Below are positions 44,011-52,158 of a stretch of DNA of 61,532 bases, one piece after another. This DNA comes from Butyrivibrio sp. (GTDB taxonomy: Bacteria > Bacillota > Clostridia > Lachnospirales > Lachnospiraceae), in assembly GCA_016291375.1 (NCBI GenBank), contig JAEEXE010000014.1, positions 1-61,532 on the forward strand, written 5' to 3'. The number at the start of each line of letters is the position of its first letter. The stretch's first letter is position 1. The translations under genes were made by a program, and so were the position numbers. The notes beneath the pieces were generated by a model. The model worked only from the letters and a program-made list of their open reading frames with translations, was not told the DNA's origin and did not search any database.

Positions 44011-45696
44011 ATGAAGAAAAAGGTTTTATCAATCTTACTTGCATGCGCAATGACGCTTTCACTTGCTGCATGTGGTAACACCGGTGGAAATGCACCTGCA
44101 GCTCCTGCCGGAACTGACGCCGGCGATGCGGCTACACCGGGGGAGAGTGTTGCTTCTGAGCTTACTGACGGTAAGTTTGCAGAAACAAGACACATTACTG
44201 TAGAGGTTTATGACCGTAACAACGACGGCGGTTCAGACCCTACAAACAACGTTTACACAGATTATATCAAAAAGGGAATGCTTGAGAAGCATAACGTAGA
44301 AGTTGAGTTTGTTGCTATTCCCCGTTGGACTGAGACTGATGAGATCAACACTCAGCTTGCTGCCGGAACGGCACCCGATGTCTGCGTAACATATTCATAT
44401 CCTACTATCAAGTCTTATGCAGATATGGACGCGATCATCGATATGAGACCTTATATTGATAATTATAAGAGTGAACTTCCTAATCTTTGGAACTGGCTTG
44501 GCGAGACCAATCTTTATTGGAATTCAGATCTTGAAGATGGAACAACATGGGCTATCGAAGCTAAACTTGCCAACATGAACCGTGTTGTTACCTTTATCCG
44601 TAAAGACTGGCTTGATAAGCTTGGTTTAAAGGAACCCACAACCAAGGAAGAGTTCCATGATGTTCTTGTTGCTTTCAAGGAGAATGCAGATACACTTCTT
44701 GGTGCAGATGCAAACAAGATGGTTCCTTATTCCGTATCTTATGATGTGGGCTGGAGAGCAGCAACACTTATCGAATCTTTCCTTGATCCTAATATGTCCG
44801 ATAAGGAATATTATGTAAATGGTTTTGATGATAGAAAGATCTGTCAGAACGGTACTAAGGAAGGCGTTAAGCTCCTTAATCAGTGGTACAACGAAGGCCT
44901 TTTGTGGAAGGATTTCTATCTGTATGGATCAGGCGATGCTACAGAGGATGATATGATGAAGGCCGGCTATGTTGGTGCATTTACACATAACTGGGATTAT
45001 CCTTGGAGAAACGGTGAAGATTCTATCGCAGCAAATCTTAAGAGACTTGTAGGCGATGATGCCAAGTATATCGCTATCGATCCTTTTGAGGACAAGAACG
45101 GCGGACACAATAAGTTCCTTGCCGGTCCTATCGATAGAAAGATTTTCTTCCCTTCAACTAACGATGAGCCTCTTGCTTCTATGCTGTATCTTGACTTTAT
45201 CTCAAGTCCTGAAGTAATTGAATTCCTTCAGGTTGGTGAAGAAGGGGTAACACATGAAGTGCTTGAAGATGGTGGATATAGTATCATTGCAGCAACAGGT
45301 GATGCTATTCAGAATTCCGGAATGAACATTGACTATACAATTACATGTAACGGCCTTAACCTTACAACAGAGGATCTTACAAAGAAGTCTCTTGCACATA
45401 CATACGCAGGAATCGATCCTCAGGATATTCTTGACGCAGATAAGATCGCTAAGACAGATACCAGGATCGGTATCAATGTAAATGTTGGTGATATTGAAGC
45501 TGAGAGCGGTGCCGGTGATACTCTTACAGCTAAGAGAGACACATGCTTTGACAATGCTGTTAAAGCTCCTGTGGCAGACTTTGATGCTACATGGGAGGCT
45601 GGTCTTTCTGATTATCTTAGTTCCGGTGGACAGGATATCATAGATGAAAGAACAGCTAAGTGGGATGCTGTATATTCTTCAGAGAATATTAGATAA
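44011..45696 (+). CDS. Extracellular sugar-binding lipoprotein
   Basis: This 561-residue receptor has a signal peptide with lipobox LAAC and an Ala/Gly/Pro-rich linker. The mature protein carries the SBP family 1 pattern (QLAAGTAPDVCVTYSYPTIK; FIRKDWLDKLGLKEPTTKEE; YAGIDPQ near the end). It resembles LplA-type proteins that deliver oligosaccharides or uronate sugars to LplBC. The frame opens at 43960 but ATG 44011 follows GGGAGG. The sugar is unknown. Confidence 0.92.
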   Translation: MKKKVLSILLACAMTLSLAACGNTGGNAPAAPAGTDAGDAATPGESVASELTDGKFAETRHITVEVYDRNNDGGSDPTNNVYTDYIKKGMLEKHNVEVEFVAIPRWTETDEINTQLAAGTAPDVCVTYSYPTIKSYADMDAIIDMRPYIDNYKSELPNLWNWLGETNLYWNSDLEDGTTWAIEAKLANMNRVVTFIRKDWLDKLGLKEPTTKEEFHDVLVAFKENADTLLGADANKMVPYSVSYDVGWRAATLIESFLDPNMSDKEYYVNGFDDRKICQNGTKEGVKLLNQWYNEGLLWKDFYLYGSGDATEDDMMKAGYVGAFTHNWDYPWRNGEDSIAANLKRLVGDDAKYIAIDPFEDKNGGHNKFLAGPIDRKIFFPSTNDEPLASMLYLDFISSPEVIEFLQVGEEGVTHEVLEDGGYSIIAATGDAIQNSGMNIDYTITCNGLNLTTEDLTKKSLAHTYAGIDPQDILDADKIAKTDTRIGINVNVGDIEAESGAGDTLTAKRDTCFDNAVKAPVADFDATWEAGLSDYLSSGGQDIIDERTAKWDAVYSSENIR

Positions 45697-45724
45697 TTAT
45701 TCGGAAATACCCGAATCATAACCC

Positions 45725-45780
45725 TAAAAAGAGCCCTTGGTTTACGTTTTATAACAGTAAACCAGGGGCTTTGTTTTTTA
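45725..45780. terminator. Bidirectional terminator between the binding protein and second AraC gene
   Basis: AGCCCTTGGTTTAC pairs with GTAAACCAGGGGCT, with T-rich ends in both directions. Confidence 0.85.
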
Positions 45781-45800
45781 CGCTTCGCTTTGTACGCGTA

Positions 45801-46676
45801 TTAAATATTATCTATTACTCCTTTGCGGTATTCTATCTGGAACTGCTTAGGTGATACACCAACCTGCTTGGTAAAAGTTCGGGAGAAGTTGGAGTAGTTA
45901 TTAAAGCCTGACTGATAACAGGCTTCGTTTGCTGTACTGCCTTCTCGAAGAAGTCTGCAGGCAAGGGCGATTCTTTTAGCTATGATATATTGAGATAGTG
46001 ATAGACCAGATATTTTTTTTACACATCTGGAGATGTAGGTTCCGTTATTGTGAATCTCATCTTCAAGTGCCTTAAGCGTGATCTCTTCGGTAAGATGCTT
46101 GTCGATATAATTAAATGTCTTTTTTACAATATCCGGCATCTTGTCCTCTGAGAGAGACAGCTCATTTTTTCTATATTTTCTGTTTATCATGACCATGATA
46201 AGCTTAAAATACGAATCTGTCAGGATTTCCGATTCGGCAGAAGTGCTATACAGATTATCCAATAACAGAGAACTGTACAAGTCGATTTCTTCTAATTCAT
46301 CTTCATTAAGATGAGCTGTGTGTATCTGCTTATCATTATAGGGTTTAAAGCATTTGTTTAGATCGTATTGCTCATAGGAGGCGTTTTGTAAGACGTTCTC
46401 AGTTACGTTAATGACAATTCTATCGTATTCGGTAGGAGTTAGTATTTCGCCTCTGTGGAATTTATACATGGGAATAAGCGCGACATCACCGCGGGTTAAT
46501 TCGATTCCTGCGTGATCGGTAAAAAGATTGATTCTACCTCTTTTAACTATCAGGATCTCGTGATTGGTGTGATTGTGCATATCTGTTGTATGTTCAAAGG
46601 GTGCACTGACATTTTTGATCTCGCACAAAAGCTCGGCGCTGAGTGAATGATGTGATTTGCGTATTTTGTCGTCCAT
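45801..46676 (-). CDS. AraC-family regulator, second copy
   Basis: This is a 291-residue paralogue of the first AraC protein, the same length and clearly aligned throughout (DMHNHTNHEILIVKRGRINL; HRGEILTPTEYDRIVINVTE; SRCVKKISGLSLSQYIIAKR; FTKQVGVSPKQFQIEYRKG). The DNA-binding C-terminus is nearly identical, while the sensor half differs more. It faces away from the ABC operon end and may regulate the same genes with a different ligand. A TATAAT -10 on the minus strand is at 46712-46707. Confidence 0.93.
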   Translation of the reverse strand: MDDKIRKSHHSLSAELLCEIKNVSAPFEHTTDMHNHTNHEILIVKRGRINLFTDHAGIELTRGDVALIPMYKFHRGEILTPTEYDRIVINVTENVLQNASYEQYDLNKCFKPYNDKQIHTAHLNEDELEEIDLYSSLLLDNLYSTSAESEILTDSYFKLIMVMINRKYRKNELSLSEDKMPDIVKKTFNYIDKHLTEEITLKALEDEIHNNGTYISRCVKKISGLSLSQYIIAKRIALACRLLREGSTANEACYQSGFNNYSNFSRTFTKQVGVSPKQFQIEYRKGVIDNI

Positions 46677-46706
46677 GGATATTCTCCCTAATGTATGAAT
46701 GAAAAT

Positions 46707-46712
46707 ATTATA
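46707..46712 (-). promoter_or_regulatory. -10 element of the second AraC gene
   Basis: TATAAT on the minus strand with a weak TTTAAT -35 at 17 bases. The CGATATAATA context is shared with the first AraC promoter. Confidence 0.45.
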
Positions 46713-46810
46713 TCGCTTAAGCTTCTTTTATTAAAGATATTTGGGAATATGAGGTATTTTCTTTATTGTCTATGATGCTTTAATGTGTTAAAATCGACTT
46801 TGGATTGTGA

Positions 46811-46834
46811 AAATTGCAGATGCGTGCAATTTTT
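46811..46834 (+). promoter_or_regulatory. Hairpin with T-tract upstream of thrH
   Basis: AAATTGCA pairs with TGCAATTT around GATGCG, followed by TT and a T/A-rich run. It lies 36 bases before the thrH start and could be a leader attenuator. Confidence 0.45.
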
Positions 46835-46869
46835 ATATTATTATAGTTGATTTAGATAGGAGTATTACT

Positions 46870-47469
46870 ATGAATATCGTATGTTTGGATCTTGAAGGCG
46901 TTCTCGTGCCTGAAATCTGGATTGCATTTGCTAAGGAGAGTGGTATCCCTGAGCTTAAGAAGACTACAAGAGATGAACCTGACTATGACAAGCTTATGAA
47001 GTGGAGAATCGGTATACTTAAGGAACACGGACTTGGTCTTAAAGAGATTCAGGAGACTATCGCTAAGATCGATCCCCTTCCCGGTGCCAAGGAATTCCTT
47101 GATGAACTTAGAAAGACTACTCAGGTAATCATCATAAGTGATACATTTACACAGTTTGCAACTCCTCTTATGGAGAAGCTTGGCTGGCCCACAATTTTCT
47201 GCAACTCTCTTGAGGTTGCTGATAATGGAGAGATTACAGGATTCAAGATGAGAATCGAGAATTCCAAGCTCACAACAGTTAAGGCACTTCAGTCTATTGG
47301 ATATGAGACAATTGCAAGCGGTGACAGCTACAACGATCTTGCTATGATCCAGGCTTCAAAGGCGGGCTTCCTTTTCCGTTCAACTGATAAGATCAAGGCT
47401 GATTATCCTGATCTTCCTGCATTTGAAGAGTATGATGATCTTCTTGCTGCCATCAAGAAGGCTTTATAA
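46870..47469 (+). CDS. thrH: ThrH-like phosphoserine phosphatase / homoserine phosphotransferase
   Basis: This 199-residue HAD protein begins MNIVCLDLEGVLVPEIWIAF, the hallmark of ThrH, with the catalytic Asp pair in DLEG. IISDTFTQFA and SGDSYNDLAMIQASKAG complete the HAD motifs. In Pseudomonas, ThrH dephosphorylates phosphoserine and transfers the phosphate to homoserine. The frame opens at 46807 but ATG 46870 follows ATAGGAG. A HIT gene follows after 68 bases. Confidence 0.93.
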   Translation: MNIVCLDLEGVLVPEIWIAFAKESGIPELKKTTRDEPDYDKLMKWRIGILKEHGLGLKEIQETIAKIDPLPGAKEFLDELRKTTQVIIISDTFTQFATPLMEKLGWPTIFCNSLEVADNGEITGFKMRIENSKLTTVKALQSIGYETIASGDSYNDLAMIQASKAGFLFRSTDKIKADYPDLPAFEEYDDLLAAIKKAL

Positions 47470-47537
47470 TAAATATAGTTTTATATGGCGCTAAATCTGA
47501 TAGTTTAAAGATATTTTTTTGAAAAGAGGATAATAAA

Positions 47538-47957
47538 ATGATAGATAATAATTGCCCTTATTGTGCAGGTGGTGAGAAGCTTGCAGCTTTTGGAATTGAG
47601 ATTTGCGAGCTTAAGGTTAGTAAACTTTTTCTTTTTAAAGAGCAGAGTCATCTTGGACGTTGCATTGTTGCATACAAGGATCATGTAAGCGAGATGATTG
47701 ATATTTCCAAGGAAGACAGAGCGGCTTTTCTTGAGGATATTTGTACTGCATCCAATGCTATTCATAAGGCGTTTAACCCTGATAAGGTTAACTACGGAGC
47801 ATTCAGCGATACACTTTGTCATCTTCATATGCACCTTGTTCCTAAGTACAAGGATGGATATGAGTGGGGAGGCGTATTTGCTATGAATCCTCAGGAGAAA
47901 TTCCTTACAGATGCTGAGTATGAAGAAATCATTGCTAAGATAAAAGCTAATATTTGA
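47538..47957 (+). CDS. HIT-family nucleotide hydrolase
   Basis: This 139-residue protein has the histidine triad HLHMHLVPKY and a preceding NYGAFSDT, typical of HIT hydrolases or transferases acting on nucleotides or dinucleoside polyphosphates. The N-terminal CPYC may bind zinc, as in other small HIT proteins. An AAGAGGA site precedes the ATG. It is the last gene before a terminator. Confidence 0.92.
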   Translation: MIDNNCPYCAGGEKLAAFGIEICELKVSKLFLFKEQSHLGRCIVAYKDHVSEMIDISKEDRAAFLEDICTASNAIHKAFNPDKVNYGAFSDTLCHLHMHLVPKYKDGYEWGGVFAMNPQEKFLTDAEYEEIIAKIKANI

Positions 47958-47977
47958 TTATTTAAGTGCGTTTAAAG

Positions 47978-48014
47978 AGCTTTCAGTTGAAGGGTTCAAC
48001 TGAAGGCTTTTTTT
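47978..48014 (+). terminator. Terminator of the HIT gene
   Basis: AGCTTTCAGTTGAA pairs with TTCAACTGAAGGCT around GGG, then seven T residues. Confidence 0.9.
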
Positions 48015-48275
48015 AATTGAATAAGAAAATATTTCGGAATACTTATTCAATAAAAAGTTCCACAAGAAGGCACAGGCGAAGCTTATTCTGTAAGTAAAAA
48101 ACACAATAATAATTAACATTTGCAAAATACCCCAAAAAGGAAACCGCATAACCATGCATAGTTTCTGCAACAAAAAGCTGGACGTATGAAAAAAGTGATG
48201 ATATAATGTTAAGTAAACAGAGACTAATTCCTCTTCTTTCTTAATTGTGACCTTTGTATTAGGAAAGGAGAAAAA
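48015..48275 (+). promoter_or_regulatory. Upstream region of the small exported peptide
   Basis: This gap holds an inverted repeat TTGAATAAG/CTTATTCAA (48017-48050), a 14-base direct repeat TTATTCAATAAAAA (48043, repeated at 48446), and an extended -10 (TGATATAAT, 48199-48207) with a weak TGGACG -35. An AGGAAAGGAG site precedes the TTG start. Confidence 0.45.
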
Positions 48276-48434
48276 TTGAAAAGAAGATCAACACAATTAA
48301 TCACAGGTATTTTGCTGGCAGGAATGCTTGCTAGTAATGGTATTACTTCTCCGCTCGTAGGAGGATATGAAGCTTACCTAAAGCTTTATGATAATAGTAA
48401 TAATGCACCAAGTGTTAACTTTACTATCAAGTAA
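48276..48434 (+). CDS. Small exported peptide, TTG start
   Basis: This 52-residue protein starts at TTG 48276, with AGGAAAGGAG at a good distance. It begins MKRRSTQLITGILLAGMLAS, a signal-peptide-like stretch with no lipobox Cys, then a short polar tail (SPLVGGYEAYLKLYDNSNN and NFTIK). It resembles the N-termini of the two lipoproteins that follow. A terminator comes straight after. It may be a secreted peptide, or a shortened relative of those lipoproteins. No function is assigned. Confidence 0.65.
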   Translation: MKRRSTQLITGILLAGMLASNGITSPLVGGYEAYLKLYDNSNNAPSVNFTIK

Positions 48435-48460
48435 GTAAAGTGGATTTATTCAATAAAAAT

Positions 48461-48497
48461 GCATGATGTATGTTTGTGCATACTTCATGCTTTTTTA
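48461..48497 (+). terminator. Terminator after the small peptide gene
   Basis: GCATGATGTATG pairs with CATACTTCATGC (one mismatch), then six T residues. Confidence 0.8.
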
Positions 48498-48560
48498 TAT
48501 AACAGAAAATCTCTTGGGATTTTCAATGTTAAAAAAACGCAGAAAAAGGAGAGAATTAAA

Positions 48561-49283
48561 ATGAAGAAAAGAGCATTACAGATTGCAACAGGAATTGCAT
48601 TTGCGGGAATGCTTGCGCTTAGTGGATGCGGAAGCACTCAGTCAACAGGTGCAGAGGCTCCTGAGACAACAGATGTTGAGACAGTAGAGGAAGTTGAAGT
48701 TCCAATGGAGGAGAATGAAACCTCATGCTTATCGGGAACGGAAGGTTTTAAAGAAATTACCAAGTATAATACTCTCGAAGAGTTTGAGAGATCACTTAGT
48801 GATAATGCTTGGGTTGCTCATGTATACCTTAAAGGCTATAACGGAGACGTTATGCTGGTTGATAATAGATATGAAAATAAAAATGATCCTGAAGATGTTG
48901 TTTATCCTCGCGAGGACCCCGAGTCAGATGATCCTGCTGCAAACTATTGCAGTAATGCGAAATTCTACACAGTGGTAGACGGGGCAGTAAGATGCATCGG
49001 TCGTCTTAATCCGGGAGGATCTGGCGGAGATATTAGCATAACTGATAACGGAATTATCTTTGCAACCGGTGATGAAGCAATCGAATCATACCTTGTATCT
49101 AAAGATGGTAAGGACATTGTGCATAAGGATTTCCTTTATTATGATAGCCTTTGGGGATATTATAATGAGTCTAATGACCCAAGTCAGAAAGTTGAATTTA
49201 CAAATGACCAGAAGTTGATCGATAAGATCAAGACTCTCAAAAAAAGTGCGAAGATCGTTGAGTTCCGTCACCCTAATAAATAA
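48561..49283 (+). CDS. Lipoprotein of unknown function, 240 residues
   Basis: The N-terminus MKKRALQIATGIAFAGMLAL ends in the lipobox LSGC, followed by a Thr/Glu-rich linker (VETVEEVEVPMEENE) and a compact domain with many Asp and Asn residues. AAAAGGAGAG supports ATG 48561. No family is recognised. The signal sequence resembles those of the flanking small proteins. It is read in the same direction but separated from the TTG-started gene by a terminator. Confidence 0.8.
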   Translation: MKKRALQIATGIAFAGMLALSGCGSTQSTGAEAPETTDVETVEEVEVPMEENETSCLSGTEGFKEITKYNTLEEFERSLSDNAWVAHVYLKGYNGDVMLVDNRYENKNDPEDVVYPREDPESDDPAANYCSNAKFYTVVDGAVRCIGRLNPGGSGGDISITDNGIIFATGDEAIESYLVSKDGKDIVHKDFLYYDSLWGYYNESNDPSQKVEFTNDQKLIDKIKTLKKSAKIVEFRHPNK

Positions 49284-49323
49284 TAGTACATAAATGCTTT
49301 ATAAAAGGAAGGAGAATTTTAAA

Positions 49324-49521
49324 GTGAAGAGAAGAGCAGCACTAATAGCCGCATGCGTTGCCTTTGCGGCAATGTTTGCAGTAGCAGGATGCAGTGAAGA
49401 GGAGAAGGCGAAGGCGGATGTACCCGTTGTTTCAACTCCTGATACTGCGGAACTTGTTCCTGAGCCCAAAGTAACAGAAACTCACGTGGATTATAATAAA
49501 CCGCATGTTGATAAGCATTAA
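49324..49521 (+). CDS. Small lipoprotein, GTG start
   Basis: This 65-residue protein starts at GTG 49324 (the longer ATG at 49294 would not give a signal peptide). AAGGAAGGAG precedes it. The sequence MKRRAALIAACVAFAAMFAV is followed by the lipobox VAGC, then a Glu/Pro/Val-rich short tail. It looks like a third member of the local small exported group. Function is unknown. Confidence 0.75.
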   Translation: MKRRAALIAACVAFAAMFAVAGCSEEEKAKADVPVVSTPDTAELVPEPKVTETHVDYNKPHVDKH

Positions 49522-49583
49522 TTAGCATGCTACATTACCATCCATAGAATATGTATTTTTAAAGAGCTTTTGGTTTAGAGTTG

Positions 49584-49631
49584 CACTTGCTGATATCTCT
49601 AATGAGTAGACATATCAGCAAGTGTATTTTT
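49584..49631 (+). terminator. Terminator of the small lipoprotein genes
   Basis: A perfect 13-bp stem (CACTTGCTGATAT with its complement) is followed by TATTTTTG. Confidence 0.85.
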
Positions 49632-49661
49632 GTTGACATTAGTCTTAAACTATTCGCCAAT

Positions 49662-49691
49662 TTGTTTTTTTGCTTTAAAGAAGAATATAAT
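49662..49691 (+). promoter_or_regulatory. Promoter of the DUF2974 gene
   Basis: TTGTTT (49662-49667), 18 bases, then TATAAT (49686-49691), 39 bases before the ATG. Confidence 0.55.
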
Positions 49692-49729
49692 AGTAATAGA
49701 TTTTGAATTCACATGCATTGGAGCAAAAA

Positions 49730-51364
49730 ATGGCGAATGTAATAAATTATATTAAATGGCGCGGAGATCTGACAATTGGAAGAGCGCCCATAAATGAAGT
49801 TGATAATCTTGCACTTTCACTTCTTGTATATAATGACTTTTCCGGTATTGTGCCCGGAAAGGACGAAGAAGGAAGTATCAGCATTAAAAAGGCGTGTGCA
49901 AAGTTCCTTGAAAGCTATGATCTGGAAGGTGCACCCAAGACCGATTTTGGCTGGGTTCCATATTATATGGGACCATCTAAGAGATTTGGTGAACTGCGTC
50001 TTTCTGATTATCTTGATATAAAAGATACAGAGAGGGATATGATGATAACTGCTTTTACAGTTCATCTTCCGGGAGGCGCCCTATATGTTTCTTTTAGAGG
50101 CACTACCATGGAAATTGATGACTGGAGGATGGACTTCCAGATCAGTTTTGAGGAGATCAAGGCTCAGAAAGCTGCGGTTAAATATCTTAATCATATTTTG
50201 AATAAGTATTCCGGTGATGTATATGTCGGAGGGCACTCTAAGGGAGGTAATCTCGCTCTTTACGCGGCAATGCATATATCCGATGATGTTCAGAACAGAA
50301 TTAAACATATATACAGTAACGACGGACCGGGATTTTGTCCCGAACTTATAGATATGAAGAAGTTTGAAGCTATTAAGTGGAAGCTTACGCATATTATTCC
50401 TACTTACAGTATAGTCGGAATGCTTTTCGAACTTCCTGTTCCACACAAGATAGTTGCAAGCGATGCCACAAAGCTTTTACAACATTCCGGTATGACCTGG
50501 CAGGTAGAAGGGGATCATTTTGTAAAACGCAAGCATGTTACAGAAGAAAGTGCCGGTCTTAACAGGGTTATAGATGATTGGATCGGTAATGCCACAATGG
50601 AGCAGCGAAAGGCTTTTACCAAGGACATGTTCGATTCGATGAAATCAGGCGGTGCAGTATCACTTGAAGATATATCAAAGAGCGGAATACACGACTTTGG
50701 TACTATAATCCTGTCTGCAGCAGGTTCTGAGAGTAAGACCAAGATACTTCTTGGCAAGTTTTTTGGCTCACTATGGAGAGAATTTGAGAAAATAAAGGTA
50801 CTTGATGCGCTTAAGACTCAGCAGGGTCTTATTGATGCCTTTCTGATTCTCCTTGGAATCATATTCCTTGCTACGCCTCAGGATGTCTATACTGTTATCG
50901 GAGGAGGAGTAGCTCTTTCTTGCGCTATCTGGAGTGGAGTGCGCCTTGTTAAGGCAGGACTTCGCGATGAAAAAGCGTTTATTAAGCGTGGAAGAATGGT
51001 ATTTCATATCTTTGTGCTTTCCTTTATGGTCTTTATATTATCTAATATTGAGAGAATACCTAAATGGACCAATGCGCTTGTATCTATTGTATTTTTTAGT
51101 CTGGCTGTTGCAAGTGTGCAGTTTGTCATTAAACACAAGGAAAAGATCAAGAAGGGTGCAAGCTTCGGTATGATAACAATAGCCGTTGTCAGCCTGAACA
51201 TTGGCATTATCACGCTCTTTATGCCGCAGCGTCTTAACTACGGCAAATCCATCACAGTTGGCAGCTACCTCATCCTAGTAGGTATCGTCCGCCTCCTCAT
51301 CCAGATTCTCACCAAGCGCGGCGTTCCCGACCACCCCGCTAACCCCTACGAAATCGAGGGCTAG
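49730..51364 (+). CDS. DUF2974 lipase-like protein with membrane C-terminus
   Basis: This 544-residue protein has an N-terminal alpha/beta-hydrolase part of the DUF2974 (Mbeg1-like) type with nucleophile motif GGHSKGGN (Ser about 170) and an upstream VSFRGT. The last 190 residues hold several hydrophobic helices (FLILLGIIFLATPQDVYTVI; VSIVFFSLAVASVQFVI), so the enzyme is membrane-anchored. The frame opens at TTG 49703; ATG 49730 follows a weak TTGGAG. Its stop codon abuts the left arm of the giant palindrome. The final 25 codons use more C/G than the rest. Confidence 0.85.
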   Translation: MANVINYIKWRGDLTIGRAPINEVDNLALSLLVYNDFSGIVPGKDEEGSISIKKACAKFLESYDLEGAPKTDFGWVPYYMGPSKRFGELRLSDYLDIKDTERDMMITAFTVHLPGGALYVSFRGTTMEIDDWRMDFQISFEEIKAQKAAVKYLNHILNKYSGDVYVGGHSKGGNLALYAAMHISDDVQNRIKHIYSNDGPGFCPELIDMKKFEAIKWKLTHIIPTYSIVGMLFELPVPHKIVASDATKLLQHSGMTWQVEGDHFVKRKHVTEESAGLNRVIDDWIGNATMEQRKAFTKDMFDSMKSGGAVSLEDISKSGIHDFGTIILSAAGSESKTKILLGKFFGSLWREFEKIKVLDALKTQQGLIDAFLILLGIIFLATPQDVYTVIGGGVALSCAIWSGVRLVKAGLRDEKAFIKRGRMVFHIFVLSFMVFILSNIERIPKWTNALVSIVFFSLAVASVQFVIKHKEKIKKGASFGMITIAVVSLNIGIITLFMPQRLNYGKSITVGSYLILVGIVRLLIQILTKRGVPDHPANPYEIEG

Positions 51365-51980
51365 TTTTTATTTTCACGCGTTTTTTGCGGGCTTGGGACC
51401 GTCGGGGCACAGACTACGGAAAGGGGAAGGGTGCCTTGGGGCGCACGGTCCATAAACAAAATCTGAACATTTTATATGTGCCGATAATTTCATGAGCTTT
51501 ACCATAACTATTCTTAGAATCTGTCTTAGGTCCGTTGTTTGAATTTCGATTTTTCAGGCGAAGTCTCCGAAGACATGCTTTATTTTTTCGCTACCTACGA
51601 ACTCTAAATTTTCTTAAATGCTCAGGATGTTTTCCTTTGATTGCGAATGCTCGACTAAACTCGCGTGCAGCGCGTGCGCTGCACTGCTCAAACAATAGTC
51701 TATGCATTCGCTTGGAAAACATCCTTTTGAGCATTAGAAAATGTGAGTTCTTCGCTAATGCTCAAAAATAAAGCATGTTTTTGGAGACAGTTCGCCGTTT
51801 AAATCGAAAGGAGTTTAGGACCTGAAGATTCTAAGAATAGTTACGGAAAAGCCATGAATTACGGCATATTTGAAGTGACGATTTTGTTTATGGACCGTGC
51901 GCCCCAAGGCCCCTTCCCCTTATCGGAGTCTGTGCCCCGCCGGCCCCAAGTCTGCAAAAAACGCGTGAAAGCAAAAAAGT
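51363..51980. repeat. Giant imperfect palindrome, arms about 300 bp
   Basis: The region from the DUF2974 stop codon to about 51980 is self-complementary along its full length. Perfect blocks include 51434-51463 with 51880-51909 (30 bp), 51505-51521 with 51827-51843 (17 bp), 51573-51587 with 51764-51778 (15 bp), and 51375-51388 with 51954-51967. The centre is a perfect 8-bp stem GTGCAGCG (51665-51672) with CGCTGCAC (51677-51684). The outer ends are GC-rich, the inner part AT-rich. I see no protein-coding gene, transposase or clear target duplication. It may be a MITE-like element, a long hairpin RNA, or a dispersed repeat. Confidence 0.9.
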
Positions 51981-52021
51981 ACCGCCACCGGGAGCCTGCC
52001 GCAGTGACGGTACTTTATACG
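51979..52021 (+). terminator. GC-rich hairpin after the giant palindrome
   Basis: GTACCGCCAC pairs with GTGACGGTAC (one mismatch), followed by TTTATAC. It could terminate transcripts crossing the palindrome. Confidence 0.55.
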
Positions 52022-52094
52022 TTTGAAAGGTTATTCATGTTCCCTTTCCTCCTTCACTTTTTATATCGACTTTTGATTCTTTTAGTTTAGTGTG

Positions 52095-52123
52095 TTGCTT
52101 AATTATTACTTTTTTATTAGAAT
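52095..52123 (+). promoter_or_regulatory. Promoter of the first zinc-ribbon protein gene
   Basis: TTGCTT (52095-52100), 17 bases, then TAGAAT (52118-52123), 36 bases before the ATG. Confidence 0.5.
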
Positions 52124-52158
52124 TGTTTATATATTTTTTATAAATGGGGATATTATAT

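Noticed and set aside
51363..51980. Palindrome as an insertion sequence
   Set aside because: There is no transposase frame between the arms and no clear flanking target duplication, so only a non-autonomous element remains possible.
51535..52090. Two open frames of 78 residues within and beyond the giant palindrome
   Set aside because: No ribosome site, no conserved motif, odd composition, and both lie across the inverted repeat whose two arms do not keep a common frame.
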